64,000 nucleotides of DNA from Pararobbsia alpina_A (GTDB lineage: Bacteria; Pseudomonadota; Gammaproteobacteria; Burkholderiales; Burkholderiaceae), in contig NZ_OZ221287.1 of the NCBI RefSeq assembly GCF_965118125.1, forward strand, positions 2,356,001-2,420,000, read 5' to 3'. This document shows positions 47,282-56,815 of the stretch, one piece after another (position 1 is the first letter of the stretch; every line of letters starts with the position of its first letter). A program made the position numbers and the translations under genes. Under the pieces are notes generated by a model that was not told the DNA's origin, did no database searches, and saw nothing but the letters and a program-made list of their open reading frames with translations.

Positions 47282-48448
47282 ATGACCATGCCGTCCACGA
47301 GCGAACAGACGACGCCCGCGAACTCACCGGTGACCGTGCCGGGGCAGGTCGTGCTCGTGCTGCAGGGCGGCGGTGCACTGGGTGCTTATCAGGCCGGCGT
47401 CTACCAGGCGCTGCACGAAGCCGGGATCGAGCCCCACTGGGTGATCGGCACGTCGATCGGCGCGATTAACGGTGCGATCATCGCCGGCAACCCGCCCGAG
47501 CGCCGGCTCGAACGCCTGCGCGAGTTCTGGGACAGCGTCGCGCAACGCACGCTGGCCGCGCCGGGCTTGCTTCCGGCATTCGAAAACTGGATCCGCGACC
47601 TGCTGATCGTGACGCGCGGGATCCCTTCGTTTTTCTCGCCCAGCGACAGCGTGTGGAAGGGACTGCACGCCGAAGTCGGGACGGACGGCGCGTCGTTTTA
47701 CTCGACGGCCCCACTGCGTGACACCTTGCGCAAGCTCGTCGACTTTGACTATCTGAACGCCCGGGCGACTCGCCTGACCGTCGGGACCGTTAATGTGGGT
47801 TCCGGGCGCATGCGTTACTTCACGAACCGCGATGCGGACATGCGTGTGGAGCATGTCATGGCATCGGCCGCGTTTCCGCCGGGTTTCCCTTCAGTGCGCG
47901 TGGATGGCGAAGCGTACTGGGACGGCGGCATCTACTCCAATACTCCGCTCGAGGCCGTGCTCGACGACAATCCCCGTCGCGATTCGGTCATTTTCTCGGT
48001 GCAGCTCTGGCCGTCGAGCGGTCCCGAGCCGGTATCGATTCAACAGGCGATGGGGCGTCAGCGCGATATTCAATATTCGAGCCGCGCGGAAAGTCATCTC
48101 GAACGCCAGCGCCAGATCCACCGCTTGCGCCACGTGATTCGTGAGCTTTCGGCTCATTTGCCCGACGACGAGCGTGCGCAGAGCGAGGTCAAGGCATTGA
48201 TGGCCTGGGGATGCGGCACGACGATGCATGTCGTCGAACTCGATGCGCCGCTGTTCGACGGCGACGATATCAACAAGGATATCGACTTCTCACTGAGCGG
48301 CATTGGCCGGCGCTGGTCCGCCGGTTACACCGACACACAGCACGCCATTGCACGCGCTCCCTGGGACGAGCCGCTCGATCCGATGGAAGGGATTGCGGTT
48401 CACCGCACGGGGGCGGCCCACCGCTCCGGTGAAGCCCCCGCTGCCTGA
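47282..48448 (+). CDS. Patatin-like phospholipase (DUF3734 type)
   Basis: Ser-Asp dyad acyl hydrolase of 388 residues. The oxyanion loop GGGALGAYQAG (29-39), nucleophile elbow GTSIG with Ser58 and the DGG with Asp214 are intact. The C-terminal segment (RQRDIQYSSRAESHLERQRQIHRL in register) matches the DUF3734 extension of proteobacterial patatins such as those active on phospholipids. No signal peptide. The ATG follows AGCGGGGAACGCG, a weak ribosome site. Confidence 0.92.
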   Translation: MTMPSTSEQTTPANSPVTVPGQVVLVLQGGGALGAYQAGVYQALHEAGIEPHWVIGTSIGAINGAIIAGNPPERRLERLREFWDSVAQRTLAAPGLLPAFENWIRDLLIVTRGIPSFFSPSDSVWKGLHAEVGTDGASFYSTAPLRDTLRKLVDFDYLNARATRLTVGTVNVGSGRMRYFTNRDADMRVEHVMASAAFPPGFPSVRVDGEAYWDGGIYSNTPLEAVLDDNPRRDSVIFSVQLWPSSGPEPVSIQQAMGRQRDIQYSSRAESHLERQRQIHRLRHVIRELSAHLPDDERAQSEVKALMAWGCGTTMHVVELDAPLFDGDDINKDIDFSLSGIGRRWSAGYTDTQHAIARAPWDEPLDPMEGIAVHRTGAAHRSGEAPAA

Positions 48449-48532
48449 CAACGGACGCGGTTTGAGCGGACTCGGGTTGCACGAGCCAGACTGGTTGCAC
48501 GAGGACGTTGCAACCTCAGGCGAAGCTCATCA

Positions 48533-48540
48533 TGTATACA
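48533..48540. promoter_or_regulatory. TGTATACA palindrome, candidate GntR/VanR operator (distal)
   Basis: An exact palindrome, identical to the one at 48740, 249 bases upstream of the gntR start. FadR/VanR-like regulators often bind sites with TNGTATACNA-type cores. Confidence 0.5.
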
Positions 48541-48739
48541 GTCATCGCCAATCCTGATTGTTTGCTCGTTTGAGCCTATTAAACAAATTTAGACCGTAAA
48601 GACGGCCAATACGCGCTCAATCCCATCGCACGCGCGTACTCAAATGCCATTTCACCGACGAAAAGAACGCGGTCGGTTGATGTCTGACATCGTGTTTACC
48701 CGCAAAATCGCTATTCCCACATGCAATTCGGATTCGAAT

Positions 48740-48747
48740 TGTATACA
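48740..48747. promoter_or_regulatory. TGTATACA palindrome, candidate GntR/VanR operator (proximal)
   Basis: Lies in AATTGTATACATTTATA, 35 bases before the gntR start, so binding here would block transcription. Same eight bases as the distal site. Confidence 0.6.
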
Positions 48748-48781
48748 TTTATATCAACTCATTCGCCTGGATGCGTGAAAC

Positions 48782-49549
48782 ATGGACGTCAACGAATCAA
48801 ACGGATCTGACCAACGCGGGGGCGCGGCCTCGCAAACCGTACGCGCGCTGCTCGGCATTCGCGAACTGATTCTCGGTGGCGAGCTGGCACCGGGCAGCCG
48901 GATTTCGGAATTGTGGGTGGTGGACCGGCTCGGCATGTCGCGCACGCCCGTGCGTTCCGCGCTGATCCGGCTACAGGAAGAAGGTCTGCTCGAGCCGATC
49001 CCCTCGGGTGGTTTCGCGGTTCGTTCGTTCAGCGAAACGGAAATCGGTGATTCGATTGAGCTGCGCGGCACGCTCGAAGGATTCGCCGCCCGGCTCGCGG
49101 CGGAGCGCGGGGTGTCGCCCGAGACGCTCGAAGCGCTGCACGAGTGCGTCGACAAAATCGACGTCGCGCTCGAGGGCGAACTGACGCAGGAGAAATTTTC
49201 GGTCTACGTCGACATGAACGCGCGCTTTCACCGCTTGATGTCAACGGCCGCGCATAGCCGCGTGGCGGAGCAACAGATCGAGCGGGTGATGAACCTGCCG
49301 TTCGCATCGGCGAGTGCGTTTGTGATGGTGCAATCGATCGAGGACGGCGCGCGCGAGATGCTGCTGATCGCACAGGCGCAGCACCGTGCGGTTGTCGAGG
49401 CCATCGAGAATCGCGAGGGTGCACGCGCCGAGGCGCTGATGCGCGAGCACGCGCGCATCGCGCATCGCAATCTTCGGCTTGCGCTCCAGAATCAAAAGGC
49501 ACTGGCACGACTGCTCGGCGGCAATCTGATCCGTCGCGATCGGGTCTGA
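48782..49549 (+). CDS. GntR family regulator (FCD domain), VanR-like
   Basis: The 255-residue protein has an N-terminal winged helix (TVRALLGIRELILGGELAPGSRISELWVVDRLGMSRTPVRSALIRLQEEGLLE in register, about 19-69) and a helical FCD effector domain with metal-binding His residues (MNARFHRLMSTAAHS, QHRAVVEAIENREGARAEALMREH). Directly upstream of vanAB, so a vanillate-responsive repressor role is the best guess. Two matching palindromes lie upstream. ATG chosen at 48782; no upstream in-frame alternative is needed. Confidence 0.92.
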   Translation: MDVNESNGSDQRGGAASQTVRALLGIRELILGGELAPGSRISELWVVDRLGMSRTPVRSALIRLQEEGLLEPIPSGGFAVRSFSETEIGDSIELRGTLEGFAARLAAERGVSPETLEALHECVDKIDVALEGELTQEKFSVYVDMNARFHRLMSTAAHSRVAEQQIERVMNLPFASASAFVMVQSIEDGAREMLLIAQAQHRAVVEAIENREGARAEALMREHARIAHRNLRLALQNQKALARLLGGNLIRRDRV

Positions 49550-49692
49550 GCAAACGTAAGGCAAGGACGCTGCCGGGTTGCGTGAAGCATGTCGCGCGCA
49601 AGCGCGGGCAACCGTATCGGCACGACCGATGCTGCAGCGAGCGCGTATCGCCTCGCATGGCGTGAATCGAGTTGTTTGGTGGAGACAGACGC

Positions 49693-50829
49693 ATGTATTT
49701 GAAGAACACGTGGTACGTCGCATGCACCCCCGACGAGATTGTCGGCAAACCGCTAGGCCGCCGGATCTGCGGCGAGGCGATGGTCTTCTTCCGCGGGCCG
49801 GACGATCAGGTCACCGCGGTCGAGGATTTCTGTCCGCATCGCGGCGCGCCGCTGTCGCTGGGTTTTATGCGGGACGGTCATCTCGTGTGCGGCTATCACG
49901 GACTCACGATGGGCCCCGAAGGCAAGTGCGTCAGCATGCCGGGTCAGCGCGTCGCGGGGATTCCTGCGATTCGGCGCTTTCCGGTCATCGAGCGCTATGG
50001 GTTTATCTGGGTCTGGGCGGGCGATGCGGAACTCGCCGACCCGGCGAAGTTGCATCACCTCCCATGGGCCGAAGATCCTCAATGGGCCTATGGCGGCGGG
50101 CTGTACCACATCCAGTGCGACTATCGCCTGATGATCGACAACCTCATGGACCTGACACATGAGACCTACGTGCATGCGTCGAGCATCGGGCAGCCGGAGA
50201 TCGAAGAGGCCGCGCCTGCGACCCGTGTCGAAGGCGACGAGGTCGTGACCAGCCGCTTTATGGAGAACATCAAGGCGCCCCCGTTCTGGCAAGCCGCGTT
50301 GCGTGGCAATGGACTTGCCGACGATGTGCCATGCGATCGCTGGCAGATCTGCCGCTTTACGCCACCGAGCCATGTGCTGATCGAGGTCGGTGTCGCTCAC
50401 GCCGGACACGGCGGATACGATGCCGATGCGCAGTACAAGGCGAGCAGCATCGTCGTCGATTTCATCACACCCGAGACCGAGACATCGATCTGGTACTTCT
50501 GGGGCATGGCACGCAATTTCAAACCGCACGACGCGGCGCTGACCGCAACGATCCAGGCCGGACAGGGCAAGATCTTTTCCGAGGATCTCGAGATGCTCGA
50601 GGCACAGCAGCGCAATCTGCTCGCGCAGCCCGAGCGCCGCTTGCTCAAGCTCAATATCGACGCCGGTGGCGTGCAGTCTCGCAAGATTCTCGATCGCCTG
50701 CTCGAACGCGAAGTGCAGGAGCGCGCAGCGCTTGTGGCTGCGCGCGCGGCCGCGTCGGGTACGGCAGCGGGCACAGCGGCAACACGTCCCGCAACTGTGA
50801 TTCATCCTGTTACACAAGGATCGCATTGA
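49693..50829 (+). CDS. vanA: Vanillate O-demethylase oxygenase subunit (Rieske)
   Basis: Removes the methyl group of vanillate as formaldehyde, giving protocatechuate. From the ATG at 49693 (GGAGACAGACGC ribosome site) it has 378 residues. The Rieske [2Fe-2S] ligands are Cys47, His49, Cys66 and His69 (CPHRGAPL, CGYHGL). The mononuclear iron site is DNLMDLTHETYVH, with Asp147, His154 and His159. It has the VanA-type MYLKNTWYVACTPDEI start and ends with an Ala/Thr-rich tail. Some relatives act on other methoxy- or carboxylated aromatics. Next gene, vanB, starts 34 bases later. Confidence 0.88.
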   Translation: MYLKNTWYVACTPDEIVGKPLGRRICGEAMVFFRGPDDQVTAVEDFCPHRGAPLSLGFMRDGHLVCGYHGLTMGPEGKCVSMPGQRVAGIPAIRRFPVIERYGFIWVWAGDAELADPAKLHHLPWAEDPQWAYGGGLYHIQCDYRLMIDNLMDLTHETYVHASSIGQPEIEEAAPATRVEGDEVVTSRFMENIKAPPFWQAALRGNGLADDVPCDRWQICRFTPPSHVLIEVGVAHAGHGGYDADAQYKASSIVVDFITPETETSIWYFWGMARNFKPHDAALTATIQAGQGKIFSEDLEMLEAQQRNLLAQPERRLLKLNIDAGGVQSRKILDRLLEREVQERAALVAARAAASGTAAGTAATRPATVIHPVTQGSH

Positions 50830-50863
50830 AACGGCAGGGACGGCGCGGCAGCGTTGCGCGCCG

Positions 50864-51841
50864 ATGGCATTCGAATATCAGGAGTCAGTGTTGATCAAGG
50901 TCAGGGTCGCCCGCAAGACAGAAGCGGCAACCGATGTTTGTGCATTTGAACTCGCGTCGCTGGACGGGCACGCCTTACCCGGATTCACAGCCGGTGCGCA
51001 TATCGACGTGCATCTCGCCAACGGACTGATCCGACAGTATTCGTTGTGTAACGATCCGTCCGAAACACACCGTTATCGGATCGGCGTGCTCAGGGAAGTG
51101 CAGTCGCGTGGAGGGTCCGTCGCGATGCATGCGCTTGCCGAAGGCGACGAGTTGCTGATCAGCGAGCCGCGTAATCATTTCGCTCTCGTCGACAGTGCGC
51201 AGCGCACACTGCTGCTCGCTGGCGGCATTGGCATCACGCCGCTGCTGGCGATGGCCAGGGCGCTTTCCGCGCAATCCGCATCGTTCGAATTGCACTACTG
51301 CGTGCGAGAACCGGCACGCGCCGCGTTTCGCGAGGAGATCGAGACGTCTGCGCTCGGTGCGAACGCGCATCTCTATTACGACTCGGCTCCGATCGACGCA
51401 CGTGCCAATCTGAGTGCCATCGTCGGCGTGCCTGAAAGCGGCCGCCATCTCTATGTCTGCGGTCCGGCGGGGTTTATCGAAGCGGTGCTTTCGATTGCGC
51501 GGGGCCTGGGCTGGCCCGAAACGCATCTGCACAAGGAGTACTTTGCAGCCGCGACGCCGCCGGTCAGCGAGGGTGGGGCGTTTCGTGTCAAACTCGCGAG
51601 CACAGGGCAGATCGTCGAGGTGGGTGAGCATCAGTCAGTCATCGAGTCGCTGGAGGCGGCCGGTGTCATCGTGCCGACCTCGTGCGAACAGGGCGTCTGC
51701 GGCACGTGCCTGACCCGCGTGCTGGCCGGCGAGCCCGACCATCGCGATATGTACCTGACCGACGAGGAACGCGCCGCCAACGATCAGTTTCTGCCGTGCT
51801 GCTCGCGTTCAAAAACGAGCGAGCTCGTGCTCGATCTTTAG
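50864..51841 (+). CDS. vanB: Vanillate O-demethylase reductase subunit (FNR-type, plant ferredoxin C-terminus)
   Basis: Transfers electrons from NADH via FMN to VanA. The 325-residue protein has the flavin-binding RQYSLCNDPSETHRYRIGVL and GGSVAMHALAEGD segments, the nucleotide loop LLAGGIGITPLLAMARAL and YVCGPAGFIEAVL. A C-terminal [2Fe-2S] module has CEQGVCGTCLTRV with the fourth Cys near FLPCCSRS. Full length for the phthalate-dioxygenase-reductase family. Confidence 0.92.
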   Translation: MAFEYQESVLIKVRVARKTEAATDVCAFELASLDGHALPGFTAGAHIDVHLANGLIRQYSLCNDPSETHRYRIGVLREVQSRGGSVAMHALAEGDELLISEPRNHFALVDSAQRTLLLAGGIGITPLLAMARALSAQSASFELHYCVREPARAAFREEIETSALGANAHLYYDSAPIDARANLSAIVGVPESGRHLYVCGPAGFIEAVLSIARGLGWPETHLHKEYFAAATPPVSEGGAFRVKLASTGQIVEVGEHQSVIESLEAAGVIVPTSCEQGVCGTCLTRVLAGEPDHRDMYLTDEERAANDQFLPCCSRSKTSELVLDL

Positions 51842-51918
51842 CGGATCTTCAGCGTGTCTTGAGCGCTCGTATGAGCGGATCCGTTCTCGTCGGCATACCC
51901 TCTGACGGAGATGCATGA

Positions 51919-52611
51919 ATGACGGATCGCTCTACAGTCGTGTTTCTGATCGACGTCGACAACACGTTGCTCGACAATGACCGCGTCACGCATGACTTGC
52001 GTGAGCACCTGCGTACCACGCTCGGCGAGTCGTGCGAGCGCCGGTACTTCGAGTTGTTCGAGGAACTGCGTAACGAGCTCGGGTACACAGACTACCTGGG
52101 TACGCTGCAGCGTTTGCGCAGCGAGGACCGCGACAATCCGAAGCTGCTCACGATGTCGTCGTTCCTGGTCGACTATCCGTTCAAGGACCGTCTGTTTCCG
52201 GACGTGATGGCGGTGCTCGAACGCCTTGGAAAACTCGGGCCGACGGTGATTCTGTCGGACGGCGACGTGGTGTTTCAGCCGCGCAAGATTCAACGCTCAG
52301 GGCTTTGGGACGCTGTCGACGGCCGCGTGCTGATTTACGTGCACAAGGAAAAAATGCTCGATGCCGTCAGGCAACATTTTCCGGCGGATCACTACGTGAT
52401 GATCGACGACAAGATTCGCATTCTTGCTGCGATGAAAGAGGCGTGGGGTGCCGAGCTCACAACCGTCTTTCCGCGGCAGGGACACTACGCGCTCGATCGC
52501 AAGCAAGTCGATTCGTACGCTCCGGCCGACGTGACGATCGAGCGTATCGGCGAGTTGCTGACGTTTGATCTCGAACGCCTTTATCCGTCACCCCTCTATC
52601 CCGCGGGCTGA
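51919..52611 (+). CDS. HAD family hydrolase
   Basis: A 230-residue phosphatase-type protein. Motif I is FLIDVDNTLLDND (9-21; Asp12 and Asp14 likely nucleophile and acid), motif II the Ser in VILSDGD, motif III Lys in HKEKML, and motif IV the acidic pair in YVMIDDKIRIL. Helical cap between motifs I and II. Placed 77 bases after vanB in the same direction, but a link to vanillate use is not shown. Substrate unknown. Confidence 0.85.
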   Translation: MTDRSTVVFLIDVDNTLLDNDRVTHDLREHLRTTLGESCERRYFELFEELRNELGYTDYLGTLQRLRSEDRDNPKLLTMSSFLVDYPFKDRLFPDVMAVLERLGKLGPTVILSDGDVVFQPRKIQRSGLWDAVDGRVLIYVHKEKMLDAVRQHFPADHYVMIDDKIRILAAMKEAWGAELTTVFPRQGHYALDRKQVDSYAPADVTIERIGELLTFDLERLYPSPLYPAG

Positions 52612-52754
52612 ACTTAGCCGCACTACGAGGACTCGTACGCAGCGGTTCGTACTCGGCGGGCGCGCACGAAGTCGTACCGCACCACTGCGCCTGCACAGCG
52701 CTGCGCTTCACTCATCGCGCCCGCCCGCGTTGCCCCATCCAAATCGGGCTTGTA

Positions 52755-53639
52755 CTAAGCCGAGGCGCACAGCGTGCGCAGCCATTCGTAGATGGTCACG
52801 ACGGCAGGGGCCCGCGGTGGCTGGGTCGATTTCATCAGCCACAAGGAAGGCAAGGGCACCGCAGGCACTTGCGCAAGCGCCGCGACGCGACCTTCCGCGA
52901 GCGCGGCCTTGGCCCATAGCCGGGGCAACATCGCGATACCGATCTCGCGCTGCACCGTATCGACCAGGAGCCTCGGATCGTCGATGGTGATGGCGCGCCG
53001 TGTCTCAAGCCCTTCGCGCCGCAAGTCGGCGAGCCACGGCGCCCAGTCGGGATCCCGCTCATACATGACGAGCGGCGCGCGAGAAAGCACGTCAGGGAAC
53101 GGCACATCGCCTATTCGATCGGCTGTCGCCCGGCCGCAAATCGCAATCGCCTGGTCTTCCAGCAGCACTTCGCCGACGATGTCCGGCGCACTGATCAGCC
53201 GGTTCGTCACGATCAGATCGACGTCGATATGATCGATTTCGCCCGCTTGCTCGGTCGTCACGAGCCAGAGCTCGAGCGACGGATGGTCTGCGCGTAAAGC
53301 ATCGAGCGCGGGTATCACGATGCCCGACGCAAACGCGGGCGGGCAATACAGGATCACCGAGTCCGGATTGCAGTACGGCTCGATCCGGTTGCGCCCGTCC
53401 GTCAGAAGCCGGATCGTTTCCTCAACCGTTCGCGCGAACAGCTGACCCGCCGCCGTCAGCGCGACACCGCGCCCCACGCGCCGAAACAGCATTTGCCCCG
53501 CCCATGCCTCGAGCTGCTGGATCTGATGGCTGATCGCGGATTGCGTCAGCGACAGCTCCTGCGCCGCGCGCGAAAAGCTGGTCAGCCGCGCGGCCGACTC
53601 GAAGGCGAGCAGGGTTTGGAGCGGGGGCAGGCGTCTCAT
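52755..53639 (-). CDS. LysR family transcriptional regulator (GcvA-like)
   Basis: The 294-residue protein has the LysR helix-turn-helix RLTSFSRAAQELSLTQSAISHQIQQLE in register (about 18-44) and a substrate-binding domain with RLLVDTVQREIGIAMLP near the end. The MRRLPPLQTLLAFESAARL start is that of GcvA-type regulators. It is divergent from the agmatinase gene across 324 bases, so it probably regulates it. Confidence 0.92.
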   Translation of the reverse strand: MRRLPPLQTLLAFESAARLTSFSRAAQELSLTQSAISHQIQQLEAWAGQMLFRRVGRGVALTAAGQLFARTVEETIRLLTDGRNRIEPYCNPDSVILYCPPAFASGIVIPALDALRADHPSLELWLVTTEQAGEIDHIDVDLIVTNRLISAPDIVGEVLLEDQAIAICGRATADRIGDVPFPDVLSRAPLVMYERDPDWAPWLADLRREGLETRRAITIDDPRLLVDTVQREIGIAMLPRLWAKAALAEGRVAALAQVPAVPLPSLWLMKSTQPPRAPAVVTIYEWLRTLCASA

Positions 53640-53963
53640 TGCACGGGGCTCTCCGAGGTATGAGGAAAATCGATAGTTCTACAAGGAACTTTCGCTTTAT
53701 TGATCGCCGGAAATTCGCGACTATTGGCCACCATATTAGTGCATTCGCGAGCGCGGCAGTCACGCCGGTGCGCAATCAAAGACAGAATCCATCAATATTT
53801 TTTGTCGATGGGGCGTGCGGTGCGGTTGGGCGCCTGATCGATGCGTGCCGGCTGACTCCGAGCGATTTACACGTCGACAGACACAAAACCGGGAAGGGCT
53901 GAGCCAGGACGTGGACTCAGTGCTGAACAAAACATCCTACGTATCGCCTTGCAGAGGATCTCA
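53640..53963. other. Divergent regulatory spacer (lysR / speB-like)
   Basis: No gene seen. LysR boxes (T-N11-A) could not be fixed with confidence. AGAGGATCTCA directly before the agmatinase ATG is its ribosome site. A moderately AT-rich stretch at 53650-53750 is the likely promoter zone. Confidence 0.4.
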
Positions 53964-54926
53964 ATGACAACGAACGGCCACCCCGCACCGGCATCCGCGC
54001 CGCCCGCGACCTACTCGGGCATTCTGTCGTTTATGCGCCGCCCTCACACGCGTGAGCTTGGCGGTGTCGACGTCGTGGTTTCAGGCGTGCCGTTCGATCT
54101 GGCCACGACATTCCGCTCGGGAAGCCGTTTCGGGCCGTCCGCCGTGCGCGCGGCTTCTGCACAGCTTGCCGAACTCAAGCCGTTTCCGTGGGGTGTCGAT
54201 CCGTTCGAGACGCTCAACGTGATCGACTATGGCGATTGCACGTTCGACGCTCACAACCCGCTGACCATTCGCGACGCGATCGTTCAGCACGCGCGCACCA
54301 TCCTCGCATCGGGCGCCCGGATGCTGACGTTCGGCGGCGATCACTACATCACCTATCCGTTGCTTCGCGCGCACGCCGAGCGATACGGCAAGCCGCTGAG
54401 CCTGATTCATTTCGACGCCCATACGGACACCTGGCCCGACGATCAGCCCGATTCGCTGAACCACGGGACGATGTTCTTCAAGGCCGTGCACGAAGGCCTG
54501 ATCGATCCGAAGCGTTCAGTGCAGGTTGGTATCCGGACGTGGAACGACGACACGATGGGACTCAACGTGCTTAGCGCACCCTGGGTGCATGAGAACGGCA
54601 TTGCGAAAACGATCGAGGCGATTCTCGACACGGTCGGCGATGCGCCGACGTACCTGACCTTCGATATCGACTGCCTGGATCCGGCATTTGCACCCGGCAC
54701 CGGAACCCCGGTACCGGGAGGATTGAATTCCGCGCAGGCGCTGGCGATCATTCGCGCGATGACGCCGGTCAATCTGATCGGAGCCGACGTTGTCGAGGTC
54801 GCACCGGCGTACGACCACGCGGAGCTGACCGGCCTCGCGGCCGCGCATATCGCCGCCGACCTGCTGTGCGTCATGAACGCCCAGAAACTCGCGCGTCAGA
54901 ACGGCGACGCGCTGACTGATCTTTAA
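53964..54926 (+). CDS. speB: Agmatinase (ureohydrolase family)
   Basis: Hydrolyses agmatine to putrescine and urea with two Mn ions. The 320-residue protein has all ureohydrolase metal motifs: GGDH (124-127), DAHTD (151-155) and DIDCLDP (234-240), followed by APGTGTPVPGG. It resembles the SpeB group that also includes guanidinobutyrase and guanidinopropionase, so the exact substrate is open. The upstream in-frame ATG at 53949 lacks the ribosome site that precedes 53964. Confidence 0.9.
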   Translation: MTTNGHPAPASAPPATYSGILSFMRRPHTRELGGVDVVVSGVPFDLATTFRSGSRFGPSAVRAASAQLAELKPFPWGVDPFETLNVIDYGDCTFDAHNPLTIRDAIVQHARTILASGARMLTFGGDHYITYPLLRAHAERYGKPLSLIHFDAHTDTWPDDQPDSLNHGTMFFKAVHEGLIDPKRSVQVGIRTWNDDTMGLNVLSAPWVHENGIAKTIEAILDTVGDAPTYLTFDIDCLDPAFAPGTGTPVPGGLNSAQALAIIRAMTPVNLIGADVVEVAPAYDHAELTGLAAAHIAADLLCVMNAQKLARQNGDALTDL

Positions 54927-55360
54927 GCTGAGTAATGTGACGGTTTGTCACGGAAACGATTACGTTTCGATCAATAGAGCGCGAACTCTATCGGATAAGG
55001 CGTGCGTCTACCTTTCGCACATCAGGCGTGTGGGGCGTGAGGGCACTGGGCAAGTACGGAGACGAGTCATCGCGACAACTTGTCAGCGCGCGCCGAGCGG
55101 CCATGCATGAACCCGGCCTGCTACTGCACGCAGCGCGCCTCGCTGCGACGTATTCAACGTATGCACGCACCAGATCCGGCAGAACGCGCACAGTTGCAAT
55201 GCGAAGAACACGACCTCGCCTTGAGACATGGCATTCACTCCGAATCGGTTGGATGAGGCGACCATCAGAGCGTCTGGTGGTCACTTCAGTCTTCGCAGAC
55301 TGTGAGTGAATGATGCGATCCAGCCCCGAACGCGACACTGACGCGTCTATGACAGATTTG
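54927..55360. other. Spacer between agmatinase and cyclase genes
   Basis: Apart from one doubtful reverse frame at 55083-55229, no gene is seen. TTTGTCAC/GTGACGG motifs occur near 54935-54950 after the agmatinase stop and could form a weak hairpin. No T-run follows. Confidence 0.35.
55083..55229 (-). CDS. Possible small cysteine-rich protein
   Basis: A 48-residue frame from the ATG at 55227-55229, preceded by GGAGTG at good spacing. The product starts MSQGEVVFFALQLCAFCRIWC, has three cysteines in a hydrophobic first half and a basic second half. Not recognised; it could be a chance frame. Confidence 0.3.
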   Translation of the reverse strand: MSQGEVVFFALQLCAFCRIWCVHTLNTSQRGALRAVAGRVHAWPLGAR

Positions 55361-56815
55361 TCATGCGGGAGAGGCGGCCATTTGAGCCTGGCTGACCCGG
55401 AAAACGAGCACTTCCTCGTCGACGCCGCGCAGTCGCGCGTAGTCCTGTTCGACGGAATACGGCGCCAGGACCTCCGCGACACCTGGAGCGCTGTGTACGT
55501 CGCGGGTAAAGCATATTTCGTTCGCACGCGCGACGCCTTGCACGCGAGCGGCGATATTGACCGTTTGCCCGAAATAATCGAGCCGCTCGTTGAGTGTCAC
55601 GGCAATGGCAGGCCCGTGATGGACACCTATTTTGAGAATCAGGTCCTCTCCCGGACGCAAGTGATTGAACCGCTCGATTTCTTCGCGCATTTCGATGGCC
55701 GCGCGCACCGCGTCGACAGGCGTACGGAATGTGGCCATGACTGCGTCGCCGAGTGTCTTGATCACGGCACCCGAATGCGTGACGGTCACATCAAGCAGGC
55801 GCTCGAAATGTTGCTGAACGAGTGAAAACGCGTTGAGGTCGCCGATTCGATCGTAAAGCGCGGTTGATCCCTTGAGATCGGTGAAAAGCAACGTGACATC
55901 ACGCACGCCAATCCCTTCGGATGACTTCACAAGCTCCGAACGGAACAGGTCTCTGAACGTTTGCGTCGTCAGTAATCGGCCGCCGTTCAGAAACGGTGCG
56001 TACGTCAGCATGGCCTTGGAGACATTCTCGGGAATCGTGCATAGCGCGAACACGCACCGTCGATCGCTGGTATTGGTCACTTCGAACGTGATCTTGCCGG
56101 GTGCGAGGGTGAGTTCGTGAGGCTCGCAACTGCCTTCCGTATGCCGCACCGCAATGACCCTCGGTTCCGGCTCCGCAGCACCGGCGATATGAAAGTCAAA
56201 ATAAGCGCCGGTGTCGATATCCCACCCGAAATAGGTGCCGCTCGGCGAATCCACGTCGAATCGATGTGTTTTTCCTGCTTCGATATAGGTGACACCGTGC
56301 GAGACGGACTTCATGAGTTCGACCAGAGGCGGGCCATTCTCGACATGCCCGTCGGACGTCATTTTGTATTCAAAGCAATACCTTTCTGCCGGCATTTCAG
56401 CAGGCGTGTGATACATGATCTTGCGAATATCGGGCGCGATCGTAAATGTCACGGCGATATAGTCATCGAGTCGGGCTTCATAATCGGAATGGCACATCCC
56501 GCAATGAAATCGATTGCCGACACTTTTGAGGCTCGCGAGGCTTTCCACGACGCATGCGCACATCGGACATAGCAGGAGCCAGTCCATTTGAAACAATCCG
56601 AGCGCCGTGCCATGCAGAAAGAGATCGATCGATTCGCCTTCGGACATCCCGCGATCTTCCGCGTAGCGGATTGGATTCATTCGGAATAGTCCCTTGTCTT
56701 CGCTTGTACGGATATGCGATTCGATGCGCGAAATCACGCGAGGATGCCAGGTATGCGCGGCTTCGAGTGCCTCGAATCGCTTTTCAAGCAGCCGTTCGTT
56801 GATCGTGGGCTCCAT
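55361..56815 (-). CDS. Class III adenylate cyclase with zinc-ribbon and DUF5939-like N-terminus
   Basis: The 484-residue soluble protein starts MEPTINERLLEKRFEALEAA after AGGAGGTACGC. A helical region (1-78) is followed by a cysteine cluster (Cys 83, 86, 88, 105, 108), probably a zinc ribbon, then a beta-rich region (about 120-280) as in DUF5939. The catalytic domain (about 300-475) has metal Asp313 and Asp357 (FTDLKGST, GDAVMATF), purine-selecting Lys353 and Asp413 (adenylate type), and Asn420/Arg424 (NIAAR). All key residues are present, so it should make cAMP. The N-terminal signal is unknown. Confidence 0.88.
   Translation of the reverse strand: MEPTINERLLEKRFEALEAAHTWHPRVISRIESHIRTSEDKGLFRMNPIRYAEDRGMSEGESIDLFLHGTALGLFQMDWLLLCPMCACVVESLASLKSVGNRFHCGMCHSDYEARLDDYIAVTFTIAPDIRKIMYHTPAEMPAERYCFEYKMTSDGHVENGPPLVELMKSVSHGVTYIEAGKTHRFDVDSPSGTYFGWDIDTGAYFDFHIAGAAEPEPRVIAVRHTEGSCEPHELTLAPGKITFEVTNTSDRRCVFALCTIPENVSKAMLTYAPFLNGGRLLTTQTFRDLFRSELVKSSEGIGVRDVTLLFTDLKGSTALYDRIGDLNAFSLVQQHFERLLDVTVTHSGAVIKTLGDAVMATFRTPVDAVRAAIEMREEIERFNHLRPGEDLILKIGVHHGPAIAVTLNERLDYFGQTVNIAARVQGVARANEICFTRDVHSAPGVAEVLAPYSVEQDYARLRGVDEEVLVFRVSQAQMAASPA

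Larger units (their letters stand above)
48449..48781. other. Regulatory spacer upstream of gntR-vanAB
   Basis: No gene. It contains two identical palindromes TGTATACA (48533-48540 and 48740-48747), annotated separately, and is richer in A and T than the flanks. Confidence 0.5.
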
